Of a stretch of DNA of 64,000 nt, positions 54,192-62,997 are shown in pieces. Location of the stretch: positions 1 through 64,000 of the forward strand of contig CALKOU010000002.1 of assembly GCA_938092005.1 (NCBI GenBank). The letters are read 5' to 3'. Made by a program: the position numbers and the translations under genes. A model generated the notes under the pieces. That model had not been told where the DNA came from. It saw only the letters and a program-made list of their open reading frames with translations, and made no database searches. This DNA comes from an uncultured Flavobacteriaceae bacterium. GTDB taxonomy: Bacteria; Bacteroidota; Bacteroidia; Flavobacteriales; Flavobacteriaceae. The first letter of the stretch is position 1. Each line of letters starts with the position of its first letter.

Positions 54192-54872
54192 CTACTCCAC
54201 GTATTTGTATCCTACACCCTTGATGGTTTTGAAGTGTTTATCCCCAATTTTTTCACGTAACTTTCGAATGTGAACGTCAATGGTTCTTCCGCCAACAACA
54301 ACCTCATTGCCCCAAACACGATTTAAAATTTCTTCACGTTCAAACACTTTCTGTGGTTTTGAAGCAAGTAAGGCTAGCAACTCAAACTCTTTTCGGGGTA
54401 AATTAATTTCAACACCATTAAGGACAACTTTATATTCTTCTCTGTTGACAATCAAATCACCAACTTCAATGTAGTTTTTGGCACTTGAATCTTTAACACG
54501 TCGCAAGATAGCTTTGATCTTGCTTAACAACACCTTTGGCTTAATAGGCTTTGTAATGTAATCGTCAGCCCCTGCATCAAGACCAGCCACTTGAGAATAG
54601 TCTTCACTTCTGGCGGTCAAAAATACGATGATTAAATCCGCTAAATTAGCATCTTTCCGAAGCTGTTCACAGGTTTCAATCCCATCCATTTCAGGCATCA
54701 TCACATCGAGTAAAACCAAATGAGGTTTCCACTCACTCGCTTTTTTTAACGCCTCCAAGCCATTTTTGGCTCTTTTGACCTGATACCCCTCATTAGAAAT
54801 GTTATATTCTAAAATCTCCAGTATGTCTGGCTCGTCATCTACAAGCAGAATTCGCGTGTTCTTTTTTTTCAT
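54192..54872 (-). CDS. OmpR/PhoB-family response regulator
   Basis: 226 aa. Receiver domain (1-125): acidic pair DDEPD, phospho-acceptor in LVLLDVMMPEMDG (Asp at about 56), FLTARSE and Lys in YITKPIKPK. The C-terminal winged helix (about 135-226) has EFELLALLASKPQKVFERE and RTIDVHIRKLREKIG. DNA-binding output of the adjacent histidine kinase. Confidence 0.95.
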   Translation of the reverse strand: MKKKNTRILLVDDEPDILEILEYNISNEGYQVKRAKNGLEALKKASEWKPHLVLLDVMMPEMDGIETCEQLRKDANLADLIIVFLTARSEDYSQVAGLDAGADDYITKPIKPKVLLSKIKAILRRVKDSSAKNYIEVGDLIVNREEYKVVLNGVEINLPRKEFELLALLASKPQKVFEREEILNRVWGNEVVVGGRTIDVHIRKLREKIGDKHFKTIKGVGYKYVE

Positions 54873-54888
54873 ATTGGCGTTGTTCCCC

Positions 54889-54917
54889 CAAATATAAAAA
54901 TTCTAATGTGATGCAAA
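54889..54917 (-). promoter_or_regulatory. Promoter of the two-component operon
   Basis: Minus strand TTTG (54914-54917), 17-bp spacer, TATATTTG (54889-54896), 16 bp before the regulator ATG. Confidence 0.65.
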
Positions 54918-54941
54918 GGTTACTATTTAAAAAATCATCAA

Positions 54942-54949
54942 TACATTTG
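54942..54949 (+). promoter_or_regulatory. -7 box TACATTTG
   Basis: Exact TAnnTTTG ending 5 bp before the ATG at 54955, implying a leaderless or nearly leaderless mRNA. Confidence 0.45.
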
Positions 54950-54954
54950 ACCAC

Positions 54955-55890
54955 ATGAGTGCATTTGAGAAAGAAGCCTTAGATTTATTTGTGTATCAAT
55001 TTAAGCACAGCAACGTATATCGTTCCTTTTGCGACCTCATGCACGTAAGCCCTTCTGACGTAAAAAGTCTCGTTCAAATTCCTTTTATTCCCATTAGCTT
55101 TTTTAAAACACATCGTATTAGCTGTGAAAAAAATGACGAAATCGTCTTTGAGAGTTCGGGCACAGGAGGCGTGACAAGCAAGCATCATGTTGCTTCGTTA
55201 GCGCAATACGAACAAAGTTTTCAGGAAGGATTTTCACATTTTTACGGAAACCCAAGTGATTATCATATTTTGGCATTACTCCCTGGATATCTTGAGCGAC
55301 CCAATGCCTCATTGGTGTATATGTGTCAAGACCTTATCAGAAGAGCTAAAAAAGAGCACAGCGGGTTTTACCTTAACCAATTTGATGCCCTTCATAAAGC
55401 TCTTACAGCTTTAAGCAAACAAGAAAAACCAACCCTTTTGATTGGAGTAAGTTTTGCATTATTGGATTTTTGTGAGCAATACCCCATTAAACTTAACAAT
55501 ACCATTATCATGGAAACAGGGGGCATGAAAGGACGTCGAAAAGAGCTGATACGCGAAGAATTACATCAATTGCTCCAAAAAGGATTTGGTGTGCCAAGCA
55601 TTCATAGCGAATATGGTATGACCGAAATGTTATCGCAAGCCTACTCCAAGGGGAAGGGTGTGTTTCAGGCATCGCCAAGCATGCAAGTGCTAATTAGGGA
55701 CGTGCATGAGCCCAAAAAAGTGACCACCACAGGAACCGGCGGTTTAAATGTTATAGATCTTTCAAATAAAGATTCCTGTGCATTTATTGCAACACAAGAT
55801 TTGGGCAGATGTCACGCAAACGGCACGTTTGAGGTATTAGGCAGGTTTGATGCGTCGGACGTTAGAGGGTGTTCCCTTATGACGGCTTAA
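54955..55890 (+). CDS. LuxE/PaaK-like acyl-protein synthetase (acyltransferase)
   Basis: 311 aa. Adenylate-forming-like fold: [14 protein letters not shown] (about 42), the phosphate loop [15 protein letters not shown] (about 64), [15 protein letters not shown] (about 187) and [14 protein letters not shown] (about 217). Related proteins activate fatty acids or transfer acyl groups. Conserved in flavobacteria next to tyrS; the substrate is unknown. Its end overlaps tyrS by 14 bp. Confidence 0.85.
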   Translation: MSAFEKEALDLFVYQFKHSNVYRSFCDLMHVSPSDVKSLVQIPFIPISFFKTHRISCEKNDEIVFESSGTGGVTSKHHVASLAQYEQSFQEGFSHFYGNPSDYHILALLPGYLERPNASLVYMCQDLIRRAKKEHSGFYLNQFDALHKALTALSKQEKPTLLIGVSFALLDFCEQYPIKLNNTIIMETGGMKGRRKELIREELHQLLQKGFGVPSIHSEYGMTEMLSQAYSKGKGVFQASPSMQVLIRDVHEPKKVTTTGTGGLNVIDLSNKDSCAFIATQDLGRCHANGTFEVLGRFDASDVRGCSLMTA

Positions 55891-57178
55891 CCACTAACAA
55901 AAAGTAATTCTTTTTACCACGCTGCAACAAAACATAACTGCCACAAATAAGGTCAGCTTCCGTAATATTTTTAGCGTCTGTAACCTTTTCTTTGTTTACA
56001 GAAATTGAGTTTTCTTTAAGTGCACGGCGCGCTTCTCCGTTGGATTTCAAAAATCCAGTTATACCTGCTAAAGCATCCGTAATGGAAAGACCTTCACCAG
56101 CAAGGTTTTCTGTAGTAATTTCTGCCTGTGGCACCCCTTCAAAAATATCTAAGAGTGTTTGTGCGTCTAATGATTTTAAAGTGTCGGTTGTTGCCTTTCC
56201 AAACAACAGTTGAGCAGCTTGCTCAGCACGATCAACATCATCTAACGAATGAACCATAGCCGTTACTTCTTGCGCAAGTTTTCGTTGTAATTGTCGCTGG
56301 TGTGGCGCTTCACGATGCGCAGCAATAAGCCCCGCTATTTCTTCTTTCGACAAGAAGGTAAAAATCTTGATGTACTTCTCAGCATCTTCATCTGATGCAT
56401 TAAGCCAATATTGGTAAAACTTGTAGGGTGATGTTTTTTCTGGGTCTAGCCACACATTACCGCCTTCCGTTTTGCCAAATTTTGTTCCATCTGATTTTGT
56501 AATAAGCGGACATGTTAAGGCATATGCTTTCCCAGAAAGCTTACGACGAATAAGTTCAGTTCCAGTGGTAATATTTCCCCATTGATCACTGCCGCCCATT
56601 TGAAGCAAACAGTTGTGATGCTCGTACAAATGAAGAAAATCATAGCCCTGTATAAGTTGGTACGTAAACTCAGTAAACGACATGCCTTCTTTTGATTCGG
56701 AACCCAAACGTTTTTTTACCGAATCCTTTGCCATCATATAATTAACCGTAAGGTGTTTGCCAATGTCTCGAGCAAAGTCAATCAAACTAAAGGACTTCAT
56801 CCAATCATAATTATTTACCAATACGGCACCATTGGGTTTGGCGCTGTCAAAATCTAAAAATTTCGATAGTTGCGTTTCTATCCCTTTACAATTACGTGTA
56901 AGAGTTTCATTATCGAGCAAGTTACGTTCTGCTGATTTCCCAGACGGGTCACCAATCATACCGGTAGCACCACCAACAAGCGCATATGGTTTGTGGCCAT
57001 AGCGTTGAAAATGCATCAGAATCATGATTTGAACCAAACTGCCAATGTGCAATGAGTCGGCTGTTGGGTCAAAGCCAATATAGCCTGCCGTTGCTCCCTT
57101 AGCAAGTGTTGCTTCGGTTTCTGGCATGATGTCATGCACCATTCCGCGCCATGTAAGTTCTTCTACAAATGATGCCAT
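55877..57178 (-). CDS. tyrS: Tyrosyl-tRNA synthetase
   Basis: 433 aa class I synthetase. HIGH-type motif [12 protein letters not shown] (about 34), [14 protein letters not shown] (about 194), KMSKS-type KFGKT (about 232) and a C-terminal S4 domain (about 365-430). Charges tRNA-Tyr. Confidence 0.97.
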   Translation of the reverse strand: MASFVEELTWRGMVHDIMPETEATLAKGATAGYIGFDPTADSLHIGSLVQIMILMHFQRYGHKPYALVGGATGMIGDPSGKSAERNLLDNETLTRNCKGIETQLSKFLDFDSAKPNGAVLVNNYDWMKSFSLIDFARDIGKHLTVNYMMAKDSVKKRLGSESKEGMSFTEFTYQLIQGYDFLHLYEHHNCLLQMGGSDQWGNITTGTELIRRKLSGKAYALTCPLITKSDGTKFGKTEGGNVWLDPEKTSPYKFYQYWLNASDEDAEKYIKIFTFLSKEEIAGLIAAHREAPHQRQLQRKLAQEVTAMVHSLDDVDRAEQAAQLLFGKATTDTLKSLDAQTLLDIFEGVPQAEITTENLAGEGLSITDALAGITGFLKSNGEARRALKENSISVNKEKVTDAKNITEADLICGSYVLLQRGKKNYFLLVVKPS

Positions 57179-57192
57179 GTTATTCGTTTTAG

Positions 57193-57222
57193 CAAATATA
57201 AACCTATGTTAACGAACCCAAA
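57193..57222 (-). promoter_or_regulatory. Promoter of tyrS
   Basis: Minus strand TTTG (57219-57222), 18-bp spacer, TATATTTG (57193-57200), 14 bp before the ATG. Confidence 0.7.
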
Positions 57223-57237
57223 AGGGGGTGTGGAAAT

Positions 57238-57585
57238 TTATTCAACCTTTACTTTAAGACTGGGGTTACTTGTAGTGTCTGTTTTTTCCAATGCTTCAAT
57301 CCTTGCTTCAACAGCTTCAAAAATGCGTATGTATTGCTTTAACTTGGAAGCGTAATAGGTGTTGTTTTGAACAAAAATAAGACTGTCAATACCATGAAAT
57401 GTGTAAAGCGAATCTAAAGGAACATAGTGCTCTTTTGAAATACCAGTAGATGCGTTAACCAAAGCTAAATCTACGTGAAAGGCAATGAGCTGTTCTTCGC
57501 TCATAAACGGCTCTGGCTTTGGAATACGATCTTGTGTACAACTAGCAACGAATACCAGCAACAAGAAAAAAAGAAGTCTTTTCAT
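57238..57585 (-). CDS. DUF4296 lipoprotein
   Basis: 115 aa from the ATG at 57585 (MKRLLFFLLLVFVASC; lipobox Cys16); an upstream ATG at 57612 lies inside pyrC and would bury the signal peptide. The motif PFMSEEQLIAFHVDLALVNAS is the family hallmark. Its ATGA start overlaps the pyrC stop. Envelope protein of unknown role, widespread in flavobacteria. Confidence 0.85.
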   Translation of the reverse strand: MKRLLFFLLLVFVASCTQDRIPKPEPFMSEEQLIAFHVDLALVNASTGISKEHYVPLDSLYTFHGIDSLIFVQNNTYYASKLKQYIRIFEAVEARIEALEKTDTTSNPSLKVKVE

Positions 57586-58919
57586 CGTGTGAATGTTAAA
57601 GGTTTCGCACAATATGCTTCTTTTATGTTCCCCTTCTCATACATAAGCGTACCGTTCAAAAGGGTGTGTGTTACTACGCCACGCAAGGTAGTTCCCTCAA
57701 GCGGAGACCAACCACATTTGTATAAGACATTATCACGAGTTACGGTTTGCTCTTGTTCGGTATCAACAAGAACTAAATCAGCAAAATAACCAGGTCTTAT
57801 GTAACCACGATCTTTGACAGAAAATAAAATAGCTGGGTTATGACACATTTTTTCAACTACTTTTTCAATACTAATCTTGCCTTGCTTAACACATTCCAGC
57901 ATTACAGGTAGCGCGTGCTGCACCATAGGGCCGCCTGATGGTGCTTTTGTGTATGGCTGATCTTTTTCTTCCAATGTGTGTGGAGCATGGTCGGTTGCAA
58001 TAATATCAATCCTATCATCGTTCAATGCCTCCCAAAGTCCTGCCCTATCGCTCGCAGCTTTGACAGCAGGGTTCCATTTGATATGCGTTCCTTTTTGGGC
58101 ATAATCTTCATCAGAAAACCATAAATGATGAATGCACACTTCCGATGTTATTTGTTTTTGCTCCAGCGGAACATCATTGCCAAACAAGTTTGTTTCCCGC
58201 GCTGTAGACAAATGAAAAACGTGTAGGCGAGCACCCGTTTCTTTTGCTAATGCAATGGCTTTTGAGGAAGACAAATAGCAGGCCTCTTCCGAACGAATGT
58301 CGGGATGGTGCGCAATAGGAATGTCGTCACCAAACTTATCCATGTAAGCTTCTAAATTTGATTTAATGGTTTGTTCATCTTCGCAATGCACCGCAATAGG
58401 AAGCTTAAAGGCAGTGAAAATGGACTTTAGCGTAGCTGGATCGTCAACCAGCATGTTGCCCGTTGAAGAACCCAGAAACAGCTTAAGTCCTGGTGTTGTT
58501 TTTACGTCTATCGCCTTTATTTCATCTAGATTATCATTGGTGCCACCAAATAAGAATCCGTAGTTAACCCACGACGTTTTGGCTGCAACCGCTAATTTAT
58601 CGGCATACGCCTGCGCAGTTGTTGTTTGTGGATTTGTGTTTGGCATTTCAAGGTAGGAAGTTATCCCACCCGCTAAGCACGCTTTTGATTCGGTACCAAT
58701 AGTTGCTTTGTGCGTAAGTCCAGGCTCCCTAAAATGAACCTGATCATCAATACATCCAGGCAGCAAATGTTTTCCAGATCCATCAATCACAAACATATCA
58801 TGGGTTATGGCTATGTTTTTTTCAATTGCCGCAATGCGTTCCCCTTCAACAAGCACATCTAACGTACGTGTTAATCCTTCGTTTACCACACGTGCAGCCT
58901 TAATTAATATTTTACTCAT
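57582..58919 (-). CDS. pyrC: Dihydroorotase
   Basis: 445 aa amidohydrolase. Zinc motif HxH appears as DDQVHFREPG (the first His of the pair replaced by Gln, about 58-67), with HCEDEQTI (about 178), LHVFHLSTARE (about 232) and IIATDHAPHTLEEK (about 307). Ring closure of carbamoyl aspartate in pyrimidine synthesis is the usual role. The Gln replacement is shared by some class I-type homologues, so activity deserves a check. Confidence 0.87.
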   Translation of the reverse strand: MSKILIKAARVVNEGLTRTLDVLVEGERIAAIEKNIAITHDMFVIDGSGKHLLPGCIDDQVHFREPGLTHKATIGTESKACLAGGITSYLEMPNTNPQTTTAQAYADKLAVAAKTSWVNYGFLFGGTNDNLDEIKAIDVKTTPGLKLFLGSSTGNMLVDDPATLKSIFTAFKLPIAVHCEDEQTIKSNLEAYMDKFGDDIPIAHHPDIRSEEACYLSSSKAIALAKETGARLHVFHLSTARETNLFGNDVPLEQKQITSEVCIHHLWFSDEDYAQKGTHIKWNPAVKAASDRAGLWEALNDDRIDIIATDHAPHTLEEKDQPYTKAPSGGPMVQHALPVMLECVKQGKISIEKVVEKMCHNPAILFSVKDRGYIRPGYFADLVLVDTEQEQTVTRDNVLYKCGWSPLEGTTLRGVVTHTLLNGTLMYEKGNIKEAYCAKPLTFTR

Positions 58920-58921
58920 GT

Positions 58922-59641
58922 TTATTTTTTAAAAAGACTTCGCCATTTCATAACTACAATACCAAAAATGGCTTCGCTTATAATAGAAGTATTCATTTTT
59001 GAATCTCCTGCTTTTCGGTCTGTAAAAATAATAGGGAATTCCACAATTCGAAAGTTCTTTTTCCAAGCCCAAAATTTTAATGCTATTTGAAACGCATAGC
59101 CCTTAAATCTAATGTCATCTAAATCTATAGTCGAAAGCACTTTAGCCTTATATCCAACATAACCAGCTGTGGGGTCTGCAACGGGAAGCCCCGTGACAAA
59201 CCGCACATATAAAGAGGCACCTACTGAAAGTAAAATCCTCCCTAACGGCCATTGGCGTACGCGAATACCCTTTTTGTATCGCGACCCTACCACGATATCC
59301 GTTTGGTTTTTTTCAAGTAATGCAAGCATGGGAGCTAGTGCCTGTGGCGGGTGCGAAAAATCAGCATCCATTTCAAATATATAGCTGTAGTCTTTTTCAA
59401 GTGCCCATTTAAACCCGTGTATGTAAGCAGGTCCAAGACCCTCTTTAAGCTTTCGCACTTCTAAGTGAAGCCCTGCATGTGTTGCCATTAATTGCCGAAC
59501 AAGGTTAGCAGTACCATCGGGCGAAGTATCATCAACTACCAAAACATCTAAGGGTATGGACAAATCCATAACAGCACTGACAATCTGTTGAATATTGTCT
59601 GCTTCGTTGTATGTGGGTATGACAACAAGTGCTGAATTCAT
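58922..59641 (-). CDS. Polyprenol-phosphate mannosyltransferase-like glycosyltransferase (GT2)
   Basis: 239 aa. VVIPTYNEADNI (about 6), VVDDTSPDGTANLV (about 35), EMDADFSHPPQAL (about 94) and GSRYKKGIRVRQWPLGR (about 121). Resembles Dpm1: transfers a sugar from GDP/UDP-sugar to a lipid-phosphate carrier. No C-terminal membrane helices. Start of the pyrC/DUF4296 operon. Confidence 0.9.
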   Translation of the reverse strand: MNSALVVIPTYNEADNIQQIVSAVMDLSIPLDVLVVDDTSPDGTANLVRQLMATHAGLHLEVRKLKEGLGPAYIHGFKWALEKDYSYIFEMDADFSHPPQALAPMLALLEKNQTDIVVGSRYKKGIRVRQWPLGRILLSVGASLYVRFVTGLPVADPTAGYVGYKAKVLSTIDLDDIRFKGYAFQIALKFWAWKKNFRIVEFPIIFTDRKAGDSKMNTSIISEAIFGIVVMKWRSLFKK

Positions 59642-59692
59642 AGACAGCTAAAATACGTATTTAAATATGCGAACAACCCTTAAAAAATTGGA

Positions 59693-59700
59693 TACTTTTG
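59693..59700 (+). promoter_or_regulatory. -7 box TACTTTTG
   Basis: TAnnTTTG match ending 4 bp before the ATG of the DUF4271 gene; again a very short leader. Confidence 0.45.
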
Positions 59701-59704
59701 TATT

Positions 59705-60346
59705 ATGTATGAACTGCGAGAACTTGGCGATCATTACTTCGGTCTTTTTTTGGTAATCGTTTTGGCGTTACTCACGACATTAAAGCTGATCTATGAATCA
59801 CGTTTAGTATCCATGACTTTTTTTTGGCAAAGCGTCAACAATACTAACGAGCTTAACAAACCTTTTAAACTTGCGCGTGCTTTTTCCATTATTCCATTTT
59901 TGATAAGAAGCATGGTTTTCGGCGTCCTAACACATGTTTTTGTTACCAAACATTTTAGCGCGGCTAGTTTTAATTTAGACGCAACAATCTACGCGGGTAG
60001 CTTTTTGCTGTTTTGGGGGCTACGAGCATTTTTGGAAGGAGCTTTTATGTCTTTTTTTAATCAACAAGAAACGTTATTTAAAATCTTCTATGTACGCACA
60101 CTACACAAAGAAAAACTTGCTTTTTTGTTTTGTTGTCTGTTGTTCGCAGGCGCATTTGTAGGTTTTTCAGGTTTACCAACTGTTATTTTTGTTGGCAGCT
60201 ATGTTGTTGGTTTTGTTGCAATTCACTTAAACATATTTAAACTTTATTTAAGGCAATTTCATGTCAAGCAGGTGTATATTATTTTGTATATTTGCGCCTC
60301 TGAAATCGCCCCAGTATGGCTAGCAACACAAACACTCAAATTCTGA
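59705..60346 (+). CDS. DUF4271 membrane protein
   Basis: 213 aa with about six hydrophobic helices. Recognised from LREL..HYFGLFLV near the start, YESRLVSMTFFWQSVNNTN (about 29) and the C-terminal LNIFKLYLRQFHVKQVYIILYICASEIAP (about 177). Function unknown. Always next to a hemD-like gene in flavobacteria, which overlaps its end by 31 bp here. Confidence 0.85.
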   Translation: MYELRELGDHYFGLFLVIVLALLTTLKLIYESRLVSMTFFWQSVNNTNELNKPFKLARAFSIIPFLIRSMVFGVLTHVFVTKHFSAASFNLDATIYAGSFLLFWGLRAFLEGAFMSFFNQQETLFKIFYVRTLHKEKLAFLFCCLLFAGAFVGFSGLPTVIFVGSYVVGFVAIHLNIFKLYLRQFHVKQVYIILYICASEIAPVWLATQTLKF

Positions 60347-61101
60347 CAAAACCCGCCAAAGTAAAAACCATTTTGGTTTCACAGCCGGCTCCGTCAGTTG
60401 ATAATTCTCCTTACAACCAACTTATATATAAGCGTAAGGTAACCATAGACTTTAGACCTTTTATTCATGTTGAAGGGGTATCGTCTCGCGAAGTTCGTTT
60501 GCAAAAAATTGATATCACACAGTTTACTGCCATCATTTTCACAAGCAGAAACGCAGTGGATCACTTCTTCCGTTTAGCAGAAGAATTGCGGTATAGTGTA
60601 CCTAGTACGCTTCGTTATTTTTGTCAATCAGAAGCAGTTGCATACTATTTGCAAAAATATGTCGTGTATCGCAAGCGTAAGATTTATGTTGGCAAGCGAA
60701 CACTTGATGACCTCTTAAAAGAAACCGTCAAATACAAAGACGAATCTTTTTTGCTGCCATGTTCCGATATGTTAAAGCCAAGCATCCCTGAAAAGCTTGA
60801 TGCTGCTGGAATAAACTGGACCAAAGGAGTGTTTTACAAAACAGTCATCAGTGATTTGTCTGACTTACGTGATGTTTATTACGATATTTTGGTGTTTTTT
60901 AGTCCTTCAGGAATAGAATCGTTGTTTCACAATTTCCCTGATTTTGAACAAAACGAAACACGTATCGCTGTTTTTGGAAATTCTACCGAAAAAGCAGCAC
61001 TCAACAAGAATTTGCGTATTGATATTTTAGCACCAACACCCGAAAACCCATCCATGACAAAAGCCTTGGATGTGTATATTGCTGAAGCCAACAAACGCTA
61101 G
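60316..61101 (+). CDS. hemD: Uroporphyrinogen-III synthase family protein
   Basis: 261 aa. The bilobed HemD fold is suggested by FTAIIFTSRNAVDHFF (about 71), YFCQSEAVAYYLQKY and DILVFFSPSGIESLFHNFP (about 194). It closes the tetrapyrrole ring with D-ring inversion. TATATTTG inside the preceding gene could be its own promoter. HemD sequences are poorly conserved, so the call is good but not certain. Confidence 0.82.
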   Translation: MASNTNTQILTKPAKVKTILVSQPAPSVDNSPYNQLIYKRKVTIDFRPFIHVEGVSSREVRLQKIDITQFTAIIFTSRNAVDHFFRLAEELRYSVPSTLRYFCQSEAVAYYLQKYVVYRKRKIYVGKRTLDDLLKETVKYKDESFLLPCSDMLKPSIPEKLDAAGINWTKGVFYKTVISDLSDLRDVYYDILVFFSPSGIESLFHNFPDFEQNETRIAVFGNSTEKAALNKNLRIDILAPTPENPSMTKALDVYIAEANKR

Positions 61102-61488
61102 TTAGCGTCGTATATATTCAACAAGCAAACATGCCCAGCCAATAATGAGCAGGGTGCCACCCAACGGCGTTACAGGACCCAAAAAGCGAAACGTATTTTC
61201 TGTAGTACTAATGCTTCCAAGTGAAAGCCCGTAGATGGAGCCCGAAAACAAAAGGGTTCCAATTACAAAAAAAAGTGCAACGGTACGAAATCCCCTTGTT
61301 GTGCTCGTTGTTTGTCCTATAAACAACAATGCCAAGCCGTGAAAAAACTGATACCGTACCCCTACTTCATAGGATCGAAGGGCTTCTTCTGAAAGCATGG
61401 TTTCCAATAGATGAGCTCCAAAGGCACCTAAAATAACGGCGCTTCCACAAAAAAGCACCCCCCAAATACGTTGTTGTTTATCTTTCAT
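61102..61488 (-). CDS. DUF423 membrane protein
   Basis: 128 aa from the ATG at 61488 (a TTG 15 nt upstream is less likely). Four helices and the motif GAFGAHLLE (about 23) with YQFFHGLALLFIG (about 45) mark the DUF423/YwdK family. Function unknown. Confidence 0.88.
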   Translation of the reverse strand: MKDKQQRIWGVLFCGSAVILGAFGAHLLETMLSEEALRSYEVGVRYQFFHGLALLFIGQTTSTTRGFRTVALFFVIGTLLFSGSIYGLSLGSISTTENTFRFLGPVTPLGGTLLIIGWACLLVEYIRR

Positions 61489-61540
61489 CTTTATTTTCTT
61501 CAAAATAGTTTACTAAGTTTATGGTCCGAAAATAAAGGTA

Positions 61541-62011
61541 TTGAAAAAACAAGACAAACAGGCTGTATTGGATGGCATTGATAAAGCCATATTGCGTGTT
61601 TTAATGCAAAATGCACGAACTCCCGTACAAGAAATAGCACGGCAACTGGATCTTTCTGGATCTGCTGTACATCAAAGACTAAAGAAACTCGAGGACGTAA
61701 ATTTGATTACAGGCAGTTATTTAAAACTCAACCCAGCATCACTGGGATATTCCACAACAGCCTATATTGGTGTTTATTTGGATAAAGCCATGCGTAATCC
61801 TGAAGCAGTAGCACAGTTGAAAAAAATTCCAGAAGTGGTCGAGTGCCATTACACCACAGGCAATTGGAGTATTTTGATAAAAATACTATGTAAGAATAAC
61901 GAGCATTTAATGCAATTACTCAATCATAAAATTCAATCTATCGATGGGGTTTCCAGAACTGAAACCTTTATTTCCCTTCACCAACAAATTGATCGTCAAA
62001 TCAACATTTAG
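61541..62011 (+). CDS. Lrp/AsnC family transcriptional regulator
   Basis: 156 aa starting with TTG; the next ATG would remove the first helix of the HTH, so TTG is preferred. N-terminal HTH (about 10-58: ILRVLMQNARTPVQEIARQL, SGSAVHQRLKKLE), C-terminal RAM ligand domain (about 75-150). Regulates amino-acid-related genes in other bacteria; the targets here are unknown. Confidence 0.9.
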   Translation: MKKQDKQAVLDGIDKAILRVLMQNARTPVQEIARQLDLSGSAVHQRLKKLEDVNLITGSYLKLNPASLGYSTTAYIGVYLDKAMRNPEAVAQLKKIPEVVECHYTTGNWSILIKILCKNNEHLMQLLNHKIQSIDGVSRTETFISLHQQIDRQINI

Positions 62012-62700
62012 CGTCTTGAGCCTGACACCCTAAGCGCAAAATAAATAAGCGTTGCCAATGAGCCAATGGCAGCTACTACATACGTTCGTGCAGCCCATTT
62101 GAGGGCGTCTTTTGACATGGCAAACTCACGTTGATTGACCATATTTTTACGTTGCAGCCAAGCCAATGCGCGGTTGCTTGCATCATACTCAACTGGAAGG
62201 GTCACAAAACTAAACAAGGTACCAAGTCCAAAAAGCACCACACCAGCAACAGCAACATTGTACCCCATAGCCGAACTAATCCCCAACATAAAACCACCAA
62301 AGATGATGTACATAGACAATGAAGAGGCCACACTTACCACAGGAACCAATAGTGAACGAAACTGCAACCATTCATAGCTCTGGGCATGCTGTACGGCGTG
62401 TCCACATTCGTGTGCAGCTACAGCGGCGGCGGCGGCGTTGCGTTCATGATACACGCTTTCACTAAGGTTAACAGTTTTGGTTTTTGGATTGTAATGATCG
62501 GTAAGTTTTCCACGAACAGCTGTAACTTTTACATCCCGAATTCCATGGTCTGAAAGCATTTTTTCAGCAATTTCTTTCCCCGACATTTGGTTGCCGAGCT
62601 GCACCTTTGAATATTTTTTAAAGGTAGCTTTGAGCTTATATTGAACCCACATACTAGCGCCAGCAAAAACGGCTATCAACAAATAATATTCTCCTATCAT
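62008..62700 (-). CDS. YugP-type zinc metallopeptidase
   Basis: 230 aa. Zinc motif HECGH in AAVAAHECGHAVQHAQSYE (about 91-109). Membrane helices at about 3-18, 115-150, 145-165 and 205-225. PF04298 family of neutral zinc metallopeptidases, inner membrane; substrates unknown. The convergent regulator gene overlaps its end by 4 nt. Confidence 0.9.
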   Translation of the reverse strand: MIGEYYLLIAVFAGASMWVQYKLKATFKKYSKVQLGNQMSGKEIAEKMLSDHGIRDVKVTAVRGKLTDHYNPKTKTVNLSESVYHERNAAAAAVAAHECGHAVQHAQSYEWLQFRSLLVPVVSVASSLSMYIIFGGFMLGISSAMGYNVAVAGVVLFGLGTLFSFVTLPVEYDASNRALAWLQRKNMVNQREFAMSKDALKWAARTYVVAAIGSLATLIYFALRVSGSRR

Positions 62701-62739
62701 GACTTTTTTTGTTTTGAATTTGGCAATAATAATACCAGA

Positions 62740-62997
62740 TTACTTTTTGGAACGAAGTATAAAGATAATGATAAATACAATAATTAATGTCGAGATTACA
62801 TTGGCAACGATCATCGAAGGACTTTTAATCATTATGCCATACGCCAGCCAACTCAATGTACCAGTACCCATAACCAAATACATGGTAAGTGACAAACCGT
62901 CAGCTGTTTTGGATTTCCAAATTTTATAGGCCTGCGGCAAAAAAGCTGAGGTGGTAAGCATGGCGGCAAAAAAACCGATGTATTCGGGGTTTATCAT
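62740..62997 (-). CDS. SemiSWEET family transporter
   Basis: 85 aa, three helices (about 5-22, 37-56 and 61-82). PQ-loop/MtN3 signature: TTSAFLPQAYKIWKSKTADGLS. Works as a dimer to move sugars or related solutes across the inner membrane. Overlaps the end of leuS by 4 nt. Confidence 0.9.
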   Translation of the reverse strand: MINPEYIGFFAAMLTTSAFLPQAYKIWKSKTADGLSLTMYLVMGTGTLSWLAYGIMIKSPSMIVANVISTLIIVFIIIFILRSKK

